Source of the DNA: Cyprinodon diabolis
Lineage: Eukaryota; Chordata; Actinopteri; Cyprinodontiformes; Cyprinodontidae
Assembly (NCBI GenBank): GCA_030533445.1
Contig: CM060070.1
Location: 29,102,501-29,166,500 of the forward strand
Direction: 5' to 3'
DNA: 64,000 nucleotides
Position numbers and translations under genes: made by a program. This document shows positions 1 through 13,000 of this stretch, in pieces. Positions within the stretch are counted from its first letter, which is position 1, and each line of letters starts with the position of its first letter. The notes under the pieces were generated by a model. It was given only the letters and a program-made list of their open reading frames with translations. It did not search any database and was not told where the DNA came from.

Positions 1-882
1 GTAGAAAGCTAACAGTAGTCTGTTCTCTCATAGTACATCATCATTGCGATATCAAATGTTATATTATACTACATGGTCATACCCAGTACTCGAGTTGAGG
101 GAGGATGGCACCCCCTTTCTTAAACAAAACTTAAAAATCATCCCCTTCTTAAATGACGATCCCCCCATACTATCCCCTTTGGCATTTTATCACTGAATGT
201 GTAAATTTCTATTATATATTGAGAGTAACGGCAATAATATTGCCCTTTCAGCATTTGGCAGGCTACTAGTAGTGCACAGGCTGCCCTGTTCTGAACAGCA
301 TCACGGCCAAGCGTCGAAGACAATGCGATTAGAGGGAACGTGAAAATAAGGAGGGGAGAGAATCTTCCGCAGGTTCCAGGTTCTAAGTTGCCAAGATCTT
401 CCTTCCCTGCTTAGTTTGAGAAATAATGTGTTTACAATTATGCAAGTTTCTCCACATAATCATACCTATTCTCTGTGATTGTAGTATGAATTTCATAAGT
501 CTGGGACAATAAATGTAAAAATGAGGAGGGGAGGGAATCTTCAGCAGGTTCTAAGTTTAACAAATAAGGTGTCAGAAATGATCTAGAATGGCGGTGATAG
601 CAAAATCGGGAATTGGCATCCACCATGCAGAGAAATTATTCATCACACACTGACTGTAGCACACCTAGTAAAATCCTATTAATTCGAATTGATCTGTCCA
701 ACAAAACTATCCATTTTAAGGCATCCATGTATAAGAAATATGAAAACATTAAGAATATGTTCATTCACGTTCATATTTCAATCCGTTTCTCATTAATGGG
801 CGTGAGTTTAGGGTGATGCATGCTCCTGTGACAGGGGAGGTCATTCTTGGCACAACAGAGGAACCCATAAGACAGAATCGAA

Positions 883-960
883 GCAGGGGTGGATTTAGGA
901 AATTTGGGGCCCTAGGCAAAGGCAGGTATGTGTATGTGGCCCTCTGAATATTTGGAGAGT
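883..960. mobile_element. hAT-like terminal fragment
   Basis: Starts cagggg-tggattta and runs into ggggccctaggcaaa, the style of a hAT terminal inverted repeat. No matching opposite end was found in the next kilobases, so it is a truncated copy or a decayed element. Confidence 0.35.
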
Positions 961-2311
961 CAAAATGCAGTTTGAGATATCTCAAATGACGTAATCTTAT
1001 TTGTCATTCAAAGTGTCACACAGCCAGAATTATAATCAAGATATTTCAGTTAATTTGAACTAGTCAAAACTATATATTTTTTAACAATTATGAAATATAC
1101 CCCTAGTGCTGTCACTCAGCTGCCCCAACAGTTGCCTGCAGAAAGTTGCAGGGTTGCAATGGTGCTGGCTCTTCTTGACAAAGTTGTTTCAAAATGCCAC
1201 AATATAGAAAGAACCTGGGAGGGGATGTGCAGAGAACAAGAACTTTTTGAACTCTAAGACCCATTTTAATTTAATTATAATTTTTTTCATATATTTAAAC
1301 ACTTTTTTTGGTCAAAATTTAGAATTCTTCTTCAATAGCTTATCTTCTCTGCTTCTCTCATCCCTTCACCAGTGTTGCCAACTCCCCAGCAAGAAAGGCC
1401 GCTATTGGCTGTCCTATAAGCGCTAGATATTGCCTTTTGCCCAATCAATGGTAAATAGCTTAGTTCGATGGACCTACTAGAATAGTTTTAACTCATACAT
1501 TCATATATTTATACAGCTCCAGTCTAATGTATTTGAATATGTATGCAGTTTATTTGGATTTTGAAAATAATTTCAGCTGTTTCATTTTAATTAATTGAAT
1601 TTGAATAGAAAAATAAATGAATTGAAAAGATTCAGACATTCATTTGAAATGTGTAATGAGGTTTTGTTCCAATTCTAAATAGATTCATTGCCAAAAGATT
1701 TACCAAAGTAAAATCAAAGAAGTCTCCTACCATGACTTTGAAACTGATAATAGTGGGAAATCAGTCCCGAACTATGTAGGGGCAGTGATAGCCATGCCAG
1801 TCCAGGGACTGACTGCAGTTCTACTGAAAGGTGCCTTGGTCAAGTTCAATGACCAGTTTACCTGACATGTAACAACCATACCATGCATAGTGCTTTAGGT
1901 TAATAGAATACATTAATTAGTCTATGTATACTTCCAAAAAAAACAAATAAATCCATCATCCCCCTTCTTTTTTTTTTTTACAACTCGACTACTGGTCATA
2001 CCCAAACAATAATGGAGTTCAGGATTGTGTAGAAAAATTGTTACACTGTCAAACTGTCCAACTAGGCCTTTGGAGTTAAAAATGTAGAGGTCAGATGCTA
2101 AATGATCCTACAGAAAACACCCAAAGACTCCAGATGTGAATTATTCACAAACTTTATGGAAAACTCTATCAGCATTCTCAACTTGGCTCTGAGCTTCACA
2201 CTCCACCAGCTTCTTAGATGCAGATAAATTTGTGAATATGTCTGTCTGCGTACACACATTTAAGATTACCAGCAGTGCAGGTGCTGCCTCTCCTGTTGCT
2301 ATAGCTATATT

Positions 2312-2588
2312 AGGCTATGTTCACACTGAAGCCTGAAGTGACCCAAATCTGATTTTGTTTTTTACCAATATGCAACCTGTATTTGAGCTTTTCATGACAG
2401 TCTGAACAACACAGATCCTTTTTTTTTAAATGAGAGAGCATAAACTATAGCCACTTGGATATATGGCCTGCCCTAACATACAAATATATACCATATATTT
2501 GGAAATGTGAAAAACCATGCAAAGCAATCGGATTTTACCAAAAAAAAATCTGAACTAAACATCAATGCCTGCATTGTGAAAGTAGCCT
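2312..2588. mobile_element. MITE, 'aggctatgttcacactg' family, copy 1
   Basis: Left end aggctatgttcacactgaag; right end, reversed, aggctactttcacaatgcag. The interior contains ttttcatgacagtctgaaca, also present in the copy at 62797-63428. Non-autonomous, hAT-style ends; no clear target duplication. Confidence 0.6.
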
Positions 2589-4120
2589 TAGTGATCCACT
2601 ACCTATGTGATGTATGCACTGAATGATTGCTTGGTATGAATGTGTAACATACTGCTGAGTTTCAAAAAGAGGCTAAAATCCAAAGCCTTCTATAACTTCT
2701 TTTGTAAACACATAAAACACAACCACAGTCTCTGTACACAGAAGAACTCTTATTTTCTGAGACATTTCCCCAAAGCAACCATCTCATCAAGATTTGAGCT
2801 CTGTATAAACAGACCCAATTCCTGGATACCAGGTGGGTAGGAGCAAATTACACACTTCGCTGCACAAGCCAGCCCATCCTTTCCTTAGCCAGGAGAAGTC
2901 CAAAATCATTTTTCTTTTCATTCCATTTCTACATACAAGAAGATACATAGACTCATTTCCTCTAAAACAAATTACTCTTAAGTGCTTAATCATTTTAATT
3001 ATTGGGAAACCTGGGATACACATGTAAAAGTCAGCTGTAGGCTGTACAGCTTGGTTTTGAGTTTAAACTGTGCTAGAAACTAAAAGTGTCATTGAATTTC
3101 ACTCTGCAGACCTTCCTGAGCTTCCTGAGCTCTGACAGCTCGATTATTCCATAACAAAAGCGAAGGGGCTTTCAAAATCAAGTGAAGACGCAAGAGATGC
3201 AAACCAGAGATCCTTTGAATAAATAAACATTGAATGAAAAACAGTGCTCTTTGAAGAGAATCATTTATTCATATTTAACCATGACAAAAAAAAAGAGAGT
3301 ACTTCTTAAGTGTCCCTTTGTATACAGTGTCGTTTGCAGTTTCTAAAAATATTCTGGGAAATATTGCAAGGTCACAGGTTTTATGGAATGTAGTTTTTAT
3401 TTAATTTTCATTTTTATCCTAAAACTCACTCCATACCACAAATTTAGGGGGAGTTACTGACCCCTCCCCTCTGTCTGTCTTTCATTCATTGTCATCCATC
3501 AATATTTGTTTGTATATGGATATATGAATATTATGTGCATATAAGGTAAATCAGTTGATTGCATCGACTCATTGACTCAACAGCATTCCCTCACATCAAG
3601 CAATGCTTAAAGTGACAGTGGAGAGAAAAACTCCCTTTAAACAGGAAGAAACTTCCCTGAGGAATATCAATATCATTGATGGATATAGAGCAACAACAAA
3701 CAAAACAGCAAAAATAGACAACACAGAAGATATACAGTAACCCTTAGAAGTTTGCTTCCACACCTGTATGAGATGAGAGGAGCAGAAAACGGAGAGGAAC
3801 AAAACACTATCTGGCTAAAACCTTAAAAAACCTGAACAAAAAATTAAAGAAAATAAAATCACATTGTGAAAAATGGTGGAGGCAGCATTGTGTTTTGAGG
3901 ATTTCTTTATCAAGGATGGGGAAGCAGACTGACGGGGAGACAGCTGTAACAAAATACAAGGATTTTTTTTTTGAGAAATACACATGCATTTGCAAAAATT
4001 GCCTTGTCAAAGATCTGAACTATTTGTAAAATCTGTTGCAAAAGTTTAAACTTATTGTTCAAAAAGTTGTTTCCCAGTGTTCTGACTGAGCTTGAACCAC
4101 AGTTTAATGGAAAGATTCCA

Positions 4121-4412
4121 TTCCATTTTCTGTCACACTTATCCCAAGCAGCATCATGAGGGGGGCTGGTGTCTATCTTCAGCATTCTATGGGCAAGAGG
4201 ACAGCTCTCCACTCCATCACAGTGCAACACAGAGACAAACAACCATTCACACACACCCTAACAAGCATTGTGCAAGGAAACCGAAGTACACCCACACTTG
4301 CAGATGGAGAGCATGCAAACCCCATGCAGAAAGACCCCAGGCCGGGAACCAAACCCAGAACCTTCTTGCTGCAAGGCAGTGATGCTACCTACTGCACCAA
4401 TGAGCAGCCGTG
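4121..4412 (-). mobile_element. tRNA-derived SINE
   Basis: Read on the minus strand from 4412 it has a tRNA-like head (gcagtaggtagcatcactgc, then ggttctgggtttggttcccg as B box). The body then has catggggtttgcatgctc, cggtttcctt, gaatggttgtttgtctc and ccagcccccc. This layout is that of a very common teleost SINE. The 3' end is diverged. Confidence 0.65.
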
Positions 4413-7400
4413 ATACAAACATGAATGAGAAAATGCGTTTGGGTAGTAAGTAGGTAAGTCCATTTATAAGTAAAGTACTTTTATACAAACATGGACATTA
4501 CAAAGTACTTCAAAAGAACACTGTTTAGACAAATTACTTGTTAAGAGTGGGCCACATCCAGACGAGGTGGTGGATGTAGCCTAAGTCTCCATACGTGTAC
4601 ATGAAAAAATAAAGTACTGTTTCAATTTGAATAAATGAAAATCCAGACCTAACTTTTCACGTCTCAATTATAAAAATGGTAATTTTTCTTTCACTCCGCA
4701 ATTATATGCACCTTTGTATGGATCTATCTCATAAAACCCAGGTGACATTATTTAAAAATAATTGTTGTGTTTGAGAGGTGCAAATACTCTTTCTGAAATG
4801 TTCCTTTTAAGCAAGACGTGCTCATGAGTTCGTTTAGACCATAAAACCTGTCTAGACGTCACATTAAACTCCTCTCAGTTTCAAGCATCTCCAGAGCCAA
4901 CGACAGCATGAAAATTTAATTCTGTTGGAGAATTCGAATGGGTCGTCTGCATTAGAGTTTTGGCAGTGTGAGAATGTGAGCATGAATGTGTGTTTGAGCC
5001 CTTTTTAAAACATTGGACTCATCAAGCAGCAGAAGACCTTAGATGACACAGAGATGAACTGCTCAGATTGATGCACACACTCCAAAGATCCCATAATAAG
5101 TTGCTATGATTAGTCTTTCTGGGACTGTAGCAGACAGCAGACACTAAAATCATTATAAGATAGGTGGCGAGGGACTCTTAAATCTATGCAAAGTGCCAAA
5201 TTGAACATCAGGCTGAAAGAAGTAACAAAAAGGAGTCCAGCAGCTGAAATCAAGCTCAGTCCAAATCAACACCAGCCTCACGTTTTCTTCTTGTTGATCA
5301 TTAGGCAGTCAGCAGCAGTAGCTAAAGTGCTTTCCTTCTAAATCCTCCTCAGCTTCAGTGCTGTCTGAGCAACACTCCAGGGTCTAACTGTATATCTTCT
5401 CTCTGAGGGGGAGGCATGATGTGTGAAGACTCAGTAACAATGCCCTCGGTATGAGTGATAGGTTTGTGCATTCTCGTGGCAAAAGAATACAGCATAGACA
5501 AAGCTTTTCTAAAAGGAATTTTGGTGGAAATCCATCTGGTTTTCTGCTTTTGTTACTAAATATTGTATGATGATCACATTAATTATGAATTGTAAAGGGG
5601 AGCAAAGCACAGAGTGAATTTAGAGCTGGCACTATTACAGGAAAATTCAGCTTCCTACTTTAGATCATAGGAGATGGACAAAGATAAAAAAGAATGTGGA
5701 AAAAATCAAACAAAGTTCTGCCTAACTGTACTTTTTTTAGTAAAATACATTTTTACCTTTTATTAAAGAAATTATGAAGTGACTTGCGAATTGGATCATA
5801 CACTCCTTGACATATTTCCATTTTTAACCCCCAGAGTGCTCCTCAAGTGTTATATAGTGTGTGCAGCCCACTGCTCTATAAAGGGATGGTTAACCGTAGA
5901 GGACTTATTTCCACACTGTGGGACAATAAGGAATATTTTAAAAAAAATGAAAAAAGATCTGTAAATATTTTAATTATATAAGATCTGCAAAACTGTTCAG
6001 TTACTAAAAATATGCTATGAAAAATGGAGACACTCAATTTACAACTTGAAAAAAATTTTTGAAGGAGATCATGACTTTTTGGATGTTTGGAATAAACTTT
6101 ATCTAAATGTATGCTCATTCTAACTGACAAAAGTTGTTTTTAAACTCAGTGAAACAAAGGAACTGGTATAAATTTGATTTTACTGAATCTTGTTCAAATG
6201 GTGAGACCCTAAAAATACATTTAATTTTTGTTATCCATGATGAGCGCTAATCAAACATTGGATGAATATTAATTATATAAATGTAATCTTTCTTTCATTT
6301 ATTTGTTCTGTTTTATTGTCATCTTGTCTAGAAATTTTTATTTGTCTTGTCAAAAACAATAAATAAAACATTTTACAGCACATTCGCCAGGGCGCTTGTG
6401 CAATAAGTTGATGTGTGAAGTGTATGTAAATAACACTTTTTTCAGTCTTCTTTTTCTTCTTACTCATTGTTAGGTTACGGTACTGTAGAATGAGTACTGA
6501 TTATATGGAATAGTGATTTGGAGGCCGTATTGCAACTTTTCACCTCACATCTAAATGTCTTTTTTTGAGAGATCTGAAGTTATTCAGAAGCCAGATGGGA
6601 CTTGGTCCAATTTTCTAATAAATACATTTTTAAACAAATATTTTTTTTCTTTTAAGTTGAGTAGGACACTGCATTTCCATATGTTTTATGTGATGACATG
6701 GATTAGTTTAATCTAGTATATTGAAAGGGCGGGAGCAGAAGGCCATGCTGTATGGTGTCACTTTTTTTTCTCTTGTTTTGAATATAAATCAAAATGATTT
6801 CATTTCAAACTTACATAAATATTCCAGGGGCACTATTTGGGGGGGTAACCAGTGGGGTCCCTTACTGATCTGGCTGCTTCTATAGTAAGAAGCTCCAGGT
6901 GGTTTGCCTAATTCCTACATTGCCAGTTCAGCACCTGCATCCACAACCACCACCTATAAAACTTGCAGTACAGGGTTTATATCAATGGAAATAATAAAGC
7001 GGAAACTACCAGTTATTGTATGTATAGTTATGCACTTGGCAGACAATTCAATTGCAAGCCATCTACAAAAGAGGACATAATGCAGTTAATATTTAAGCCA
7101 ACTTTAAGTTATTCAGAAGGAACATCTCCAATCAGGTTCTGTCTTAGATAAAAAATGATAGAAATATGTAAAATAGACTACAGGCAATGAGGAATGCATT
7201 AATATGTTTCAAAATACACACACAGGCACCATGCTTTGAATCAGGACAGCAGCAAATGAAGAAGGCAAATAAACATTTAAAATGGACTGAGCTATTACTC
7301 TGACAAGTTGATTTGAATGTAACTGAAATACAACTGACCTTAAACATAGTTTTCAATAAAGGTATTGTTTAGCAGTATGCCATAGTGTAGTAGTGTTAAA

Positions 7401-8807
7401 AAGAAGACAAAATGAAGCATTCTACACAATTATATTTAATTATATAATACAAGGATTTTAATAATCTTATACTGAGATTAATTAGTGGAGTTTATAAATT
7501 CTGCACAAAATGTAAATTCATGGACATATAACCATGAATTATCCATGAATCCATGAATATTAAGCAATAATACCTTCAGCTAGTTATGTTAGATGCCAGT
7601 GTTTTTTGTCTTATCACCAATTGTGTTTATAGCGTTCCTGTTTCATTATGAAAAATATTTACTTATAGCAACAGAAGCATGTTTTTGTTTTATCTGTGTT
7701 TATTCTCTTCCTCATGTGGGACATGTGTCTCTGTGGCCACTCTGCCCATGGGCCTCAGAGACACAGATTACATTAACCCTTTTTTTTTCTTATATTGATT
7801 TATAAATTTCAGCTTAAAGGACAAAATATGACAAAAAATGGATAAAGTAATCAAAATTATTGAGCTTGAACTGTTGAAATTCAAACTGACAGGAAAGCAA
7901 TCCCAATAGCGCAGTAGATATACTTCTCAACACCATAAACACACAGTTTCAACACTGCTTATTGATTAGTAGTAAGGGGCAGCACATGCTTTTATATAAT
8001 GAAATTTCATTTGACCCATATTTAATCAAAAATGAAGATAAGAATTATGCTATGGCAGTTTCTGTGACAAATGCTTTTTTATTTGCCATCAGAAAAGTAT
8101 GACTTTACTGACATGATGGAGCCTGCATGCTTAGGTCACTATCTATAGAAGCTAATAAACGATGGAGAAATTGTGATGTCCAATCCAGTAAAATACTGAA
8201 TATTAGTGGAGGAATGTGCATAAAGACACATTGCAGTAGAGGTTGGGGGAAAGTAAAGTTGGTAAGGTATAGTAAGAGGCTCTCTGGCAAGCTGGCTCGC
8301 TTAAAGGTAAACAGAGAGGTCCATGTTTGGTTGAATTTGGCTTACAGCCGAGAAGTGATGTTTTTTTTTATTTTATTTTTTATAAAAGACAGCATTTATT
8401 TCCAATTAACTTAACATGTAATAAAGGAGTAGAAAAGTCACTTTTTTTGGCATAACTTTTTTGTAATGCTACTCAACACAGAAGCACCCAAATCAAAGAT
8501 GCAAATTTCAAATCTCGAAACTGCAATCTTGGGTAATGCTTTAGATATGCCTATAGTAGCAATTCTTGCATGAAAGGTATCCTGGTAGAGCCTCTCTTTC
8601 TGCCAACCCCTAAAAAAAAACAAAATTAATACAGTGTAGGCTCTGACAATGCATGCAAAATTGTTTTAATACCCATGTACGTCATGTCAAAGTCAACACC
8701 ATTTTGCCAGATTTTGACACATTTCACTAAAATTGTAGCTGTTTTATTTTCATAAAGAACAGATATATTGGAAAAGAAACCTAACCATATTTCAGAATAT
8801 TTCACAG

Positions 8808-9580
8808 CAGGGCCGCTGGAAGTTTTGAACAGGGGGTGCTGCAATTGTTTTTTTTATTTTTTTTATTTGGGACAAAAGACTTATGAACCTATAGGCCTAT
8901 TTAAAATACAGTAAATACAAATAAATAAGATTCACTACTTTAAGTTCAAATACACTTCAATGCATGCAACCGGGGTCTGTAACACACAGACATCATCAGT
9001 TCTCAGGTGAAATAATGTGCTATTAATTAAACTTCACATTAACACCAAAACAAAGTAAGTTTGGTGAGCGGGTACTCTTACTTTGAGCTACGGGCAGGGT
9101 GCCCTGGTCTAGGTTGGGTTCCGGGTGCTGGGGCTCGGCCTGCTGGCACAACTGCCATCACAAGCGGGCTGACATTCTCCTCACTCTGACTGCTATCCAT
9201 TCTGGTGGTTGTGAAACTAGTCTTATTCTTCTTGTGGTGGTTTTCCAAAAATAATCGAAATGCGTTTCTGTGCCATTTTTCCTCCTTGTTTCTATATTAG
9301 ACTATGTAAATTTACCAGTCTGCTGCCGTGAATGGGATACCACTTTACTCTGCTACCAGTGGCTTGCTTGGCGTTGCTATGACAACAAAACTTCCATTAA
9401 CTTGTGTTGATTAGGCCTCATAATTAATTTAAAATCCAAATTAATGTAATAGTAAAATAAAAAAAGGCAAAATACTTTGCAGAAATTTATAAATTGTGCA
9501 AAGAATTTTAAAGACATTTTTAAAAAATCTCCCTCTTGCCACTTAATAGTGCTGCAGCACCCCCACTTCCCGCGGCAATG
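8808..9580. mobile_element. non-autonomous hAT element
   Basis: Ends are imperfect inverted repeats (cagggccgctggaagt... and, reversed, cattgccgcgggaagt...), both followed by gggggtgctgca. Flanks tttcacag (8800-8807) and gttcacgg (9581-9588) agree at 6 of 8 bases, as expected for an aged 8-bp hAT target duplication. It is 773 bp long, with a short minus-strand ORF at 9078-9200. Confidence 0.65.
9078..9200 (-). CDS. unrecognised 40-codon ORF inside the hAT element
   Basis: Starts MDSSQSEENVSPLVMAVV and is Pro/Gly-rich after that. A gtaaga donor-like site overlaps its last codons. It could be the remnant first exon of the parent transposase gene, as it points inward from the 9580 end. It is not recognised and may be chance. 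Confidence 0.25.
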   Translation of the reverse strand: MDSSQSEENVSPLVMAVVPAGRAPAPGTQPRPGHPARSSK

Positions 9581-9655
9581 GTTCACGGTAAATCAGGTAT
9601 AGCACCTCTGCAGTATGGGATGTTTCAGATCCATGAACAAAGGATGCATGTTTAC

Positions 9656-9859
9656 CTTAAAGTCCATAACACCTGCAAACCCATCTAGGGTAGATGCCTG
9701 CACACTGTCTGGTATCTTGGTGGCTGGGGCTGCAGCATCCATGTGCTGGGAATATGATGATCTAGAGGCAGAGGAAGGTGAGCTCCCACAAGAGATGTTG
9801 TACACCACCATAAATCCTGTAACCATGGTAACGATGATGATGCCACCAACCCCTTGACA
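9656..9859 (-). CDS. st6galnac5: st6galnac5 exon 2 (signal anchor and stem)
   Basis: 204 nt, 68 open codons, bounded on the minus strand by a pyrimidine-rich ..ctaag acceptor and a gtaaac donor. Codes for the membrane anchor and stem. Codon content and the clean hydrophobic helix look like real coding sequence, unlike nearby chance ORFs. A hAT element begins 75 bases downstream. Confidence 0.65.
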
Positions 9860-10277
9860 CTTAGAAATAAAAGAACAACAAAACAAAACAATGATATATT
9901 GATACCTCTGATTAGGACAGATTAACAGACAAGTTTGCAAACATTTAAAGTCTGGTGATGGAGAAGAGAACAGTTGTAGCTGTGCTCTTTGAGCAGGAAG
10001 CATGTTTCAGACTGATTAGTTCAAATGTGTTGTAGGCTAATAATATCTTCAGTCAATGAAGAAAAAGTTCACAAGGATGAGCTCTTATAGGATTATCCTT
10101 CATGGATATTATTAATATGTAGCTGCACAATGCAATTGGGTCACGGTGAATAGAGAACAGTCGGTAACTCATTTCTGAGTGGCACAAACATTAAAGCTCA
10201 ACACAAAGAAATAGAATCCCCCAGCACAGATTTCCTCCCCCATCACTCTCATTCTTAATTACCACTCTTATCTTCAT
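9656..10277 (-). CDS. st6galnac5: st6galnac5-like sialyltransferase, first two coding exons (3' part beyond window)
   Basis: Joined exons 10263-10277 and 9656-9859 give a 73-residue N-terminus: a short cytoplasmic MKIRVCQGVGG, one signal-anchor helix (IIIVTMVTGFMVVY), a Ser/Ala-rich stem, and STLDGFAGVMDFK at the exon end. ST6GALNAC5 is a Golgi type II enzyme that adds alpha-2,6 sialic acid to the GalNAc of gangliosides (GD1a synthesis from GM1b). From memory, the mammalian protein has the same plan: a very short first coding exon starting MK, an anchor with T-M.T...-VY, a low-complexity stem and a PLDGY-GV-D-K block before the catalytic exons. In human, ST6GALNAC3/5 and SLC44A5 lie in the same part of 1p31.1, which supports the call. 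No sialylmotif exon was found on the minus strand left of it, so the catalytic domain should lie outside. A paralog such as st6galnac3 is less likely because of the LDG..GV.D.K block. Confidence 0.6.
9860..10262 (-). other. st6galnac5 intron 1 (403 bp)
   Basis: Lies between the gtaatt donor at 10262-10257 and the ctaag acceptor ending at 9860. No repeat or other feature seen. Confidence 0.5.
10263..10277 (-). CDS. st6galnac5: st6galnac5 exon 1 coding part
   Basis: Minus-strand ATG at 10277 begins MKIRV and the next bases are a gtaatt donor. Fifteen coding bases end in phase 0 and join in frame to exon 2. The neighbouring 10278-10490 is a GC-richer leader. Confidence 0.55.
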
Positions 10278-10299
10278 CTTGACTTCCCCCCTCGTTGTT

Positions 10300-10323
10300 T
10301 CAGCGTGCAGTGCAAGTCTTCAT
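10300..10323 (-). other. upstream ORF 2 in st6galnac5 leader (7 codons)
   Basis: Minus-strand ATG at 10323 and stop at 10302-10300, 22 bases before the main ATG. It overlaps the end of upstream ORF 1. Confidence 0.35.
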
Positions 10324-10385
10324 CCTATCGGGACCCGGCGTGAGGGACTCCTCAGCATGTGTAATATTGGAATGGTCGGCAGCAT
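10320..10385 (-). other. upstream ORF 1 in st6galnac5 leader (21 codons)
   Basis: Minus-strand ATG at 10385, stop tga at 10322-10320. The stop shares bases with the ATG of a second small ORF (ATGA overlap). Translation is inferred, not shown. Confidence 0.35.
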
Positions 10386-12926
10386 CACAGAGAGGAGCGC
10401 ACAGCAACAGAAAGAGACGCTCCAATACTCCACTCTCCCAGCCTCCTTAAGCAAAGAATTCCTCCTGGTCCTAAACACCTAACACTCCCAGTATTATTTA
10501 ATACTTGAGCTTAATGTTTTGACATTTATTACAGGTCTGACATGAAGCTCAAGAGGATTTAGAGAATGTTTTTAAAATATTTTTAACCTGAAAGATGCTT
10601 AAAGTGGATGGGATGTCTAAACTGCAGGGATACAGTTTCCTGACATTATTATCAACATACAGAAAGGATGCATAATTCAATAAATAAAAGCTTGAGTGAC
10701 AGTTTTTGAAGGAATTGTAGATTCTGATAGCTGTGGTGATTGGTTTTGTATTTCTTAAATAACTTTTTTCCACCTAAACAGGTAAGGGATGGTTGTTTCT
10801 GCATGTCCCAGTAAGAAATGTGTTTTTTGCACATTTTTACAAGGGCAATGTTTTAAATATGGAGGGAGTTGGATGAACTGCTGAAGCGTTGAAGATTAAC
10901 ATGTTTCCTAATACTAATGCAATTTTTTATCCTGAGACTTTTTCAAGCATCTCTTTTATTATTTTTCCCCAACCCGCAACAAATTTTAAATTAACAAAGT
11001 ATATTGGTTTTCAGTTTATCATTCGGTCCAAATCTTTCTAAATAATATATATACCTTCTTTATCTAGCATACCAATTAAATTTGTCACAAAATATTTTTT
11101 AGCAAGCTTTTTTTAAGCAGTTTGATGCCCTTTAAGAATGGAGAAGATGTGATTGTTGTGATAACATTTTATTATGAAATTGTTTTGGAACTATTATCTT
11201 CCCATTTTAGTTCAGGGAAATAATTTACTTAATTTGGATAGATAAAACTATACAGTCAGTGTTTAATGGACCTTATGTTCAGATTATAAGGATTTATTTT
11301 TATAATTTTTTGGGGGTACAAACGAATCCTTGGATGGCATGATTTTTACCCTTTTTTCAATAAGACTCAAATCTTAAATTAAGCTGAAGCAGTTGACTTT
11401 CATAGGAATCATAACATGTTTTTATGAAAAAAAAATCCAACACCAGATAAGAGCAGATTATATAATACCAAGCTAACCTAATTTAAAACCACTCTGGGAA
11501 TGGAGGTGGGTGTGATCTTCTACCACTTTTTATGCTTTTTGCTCAACATTAAACAACAACTGCGCCTCTGGACAGCCCTTGATGTTAGTTTTTTTTTTAT
11601 TTGAAAGCTGGTGCCAAACTAATTTTCTGTAGAAATCTCTGAAATGGTATCTTTTTGATAGTTCTGTTTAATCATGTTGAGATACAAAGAGGCACAACAT
11701 AGCCCAGTTATTCAAACATGACTTAATTAAATAGTAACATCAGTTGAGAGAACATACAGTATAATGTGACAGCACACATATCTTAGTACAGAAATAATAT
11801 GTACTATTACAGATAAGCAATTTTTGGCCTCCCTTTATTAATAAGCCCTATATCAAAAACATTTTTAATGCAGGAGCTTAATTTTGCATTAGAAAATGTG
11901 AGACAATTTATCTTTAATTTACACTTTAACAAAATCATTAGTATGACATTAATTGAACCACCTCATACTTCTTTAAACTAAATATAATTGAAGCTGTTTT
12001 TGAAGTTATAGCAAATCAGTTTTGTTATTAGTACAATGATGAAGAATATCCAAGAACTTCATGTTCATTAAGCTAAAGGTTTTGTTTTTGTAACTTTTAG
12101 AAAAGGTTTGCTGTCTTCATTTTGGGTTCATTCTCTGTCAGTTTTAGTTTTTTTTTTTAATCTTATTTCGTGGGTGTGAATATTGTCTCTGTTTTGTGTT
12201 TCATGTCCCTTTTCCTCACAGTCTGCCTCAGTAGCCTGCATCTGTCCCATTCATTTAATTTGTCTTACCTATTCCCCCTTCCCATTAATCGAATCCCAAC
12301 TCCCAGCCTACAAATCATATAGTTTTGAATTAAAATTTTAATTGAATCACTTTTAATATGATCCCAAATGCACTAACTAATGCTGTACAATCTGCTGCAT
12401 AAATGTGAGATACCTAAAACTATAGAAGTGAGTGACTTTAGTTCACTCTTTAAATGAGGAAGACAAAAAGATACACTATTCAACTAATTTAGATTTCTGA
12501 TTCTTACATAAACTTGCAGATATTTAAACAATTAGAATTGTGACTGGGATGGACAAAGATTCCTGCTCACCTGACCTAATCTACAGCAGGAATCACATGG
12601 GGTTGAAAAAAAATTATTTAAAAAGCAGAAATTAAAAAAATTCTACAAATATTTAAATCTTCTAAACAGTGCCACTCAATGGGAATAGCATTGTTAGCAA
12701 GTATTTGTTATTTGGGTTAAGCTTTTTACTTTGATCTTTTGATAAAGAAGCATAAACATGTAACATCAACAAGAGAGAAATTTATGTGAGCACACAAAAC
12801 AATGAATATTTCATATGTGCAGCAGTTTCAAAAATACAACAATGCATCTCACACGCAACTCTTCTGAAAACTAAGAAACAGAAAGCATCACTGGGTATTC
12901 ATTTAAAGCATGAATAAGAAGCGGGA

Positions 12927-13000
12927 TGCAGCTGTAGCTCAGTTAGTCATTTGATTTAAAACCACGTATTCTGTGTTCAGGCACTAAACCATTTGTAAGT
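12927..13000 (+). mobile_element. possible degenerate tRNA-derived SINE head
   Basis: gcagctgtagctcagttagt resembles the A-box end of the common fish SINE head (gcagctgtggctcag). The B box expected about 45 bases on is poor. Old or chance. Confidence 0.3.

Larger units (their letters stand above)
1..9655 (-). other. st6galnac5 intron 2 (partial), no host exon seen
   Basis: AT-rich with only short chance ORFs. Repeat content: a hAT end near 883, a MITE at 2312-2588, a SINE at 4121-4412 and a hAT element at 8808-9580. The stretches 1-882, 960-2311, 2589-4120 and 4413-8807 hold nothing else I can support. That this is intron depends on the st6galnac5 call. Confidence 0.5.
10278..10490 (-). promoter_or_regulatory. 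st6galnac5: st6galnac5 5' leader and promoter-proximal region
   Basis: Markedly GC-richer than flanks. On the minus strand it carries two small upstream ORFs (10320-10385 and 10300-10323) before the main ATG. No clear TATA box was seen, apart from an AT-rich attaaataata about 10490-10505. The transcription start is unknown. Confidence 0.4.

Noticed and set aside
7897..7970. tRNA-like stretch (caatagcgcagtagatatac)
   Set aside because: Only a weak A-box resemblance; no B box and no SINE body.
1..9600. Search for catalytic st6galnac5 exons (sialylmotifs) on the minus strand
   Set aside because: No frame with an RMN-A-P or similar sialylmotif was found; the exons should lie left of the window.
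9615..9857. Plus-strand 80-codon ORF
   Set aside because: Shadow of st6galnac5 exon 2 on the other strand, which has splice borders and a clear anchor helix.
10279..10482. Plus-strand ORF of 67 codons over the GC-richer region
   Set aside because: It runs antisense through the st6galnac5 leader and exon 1; no family features.
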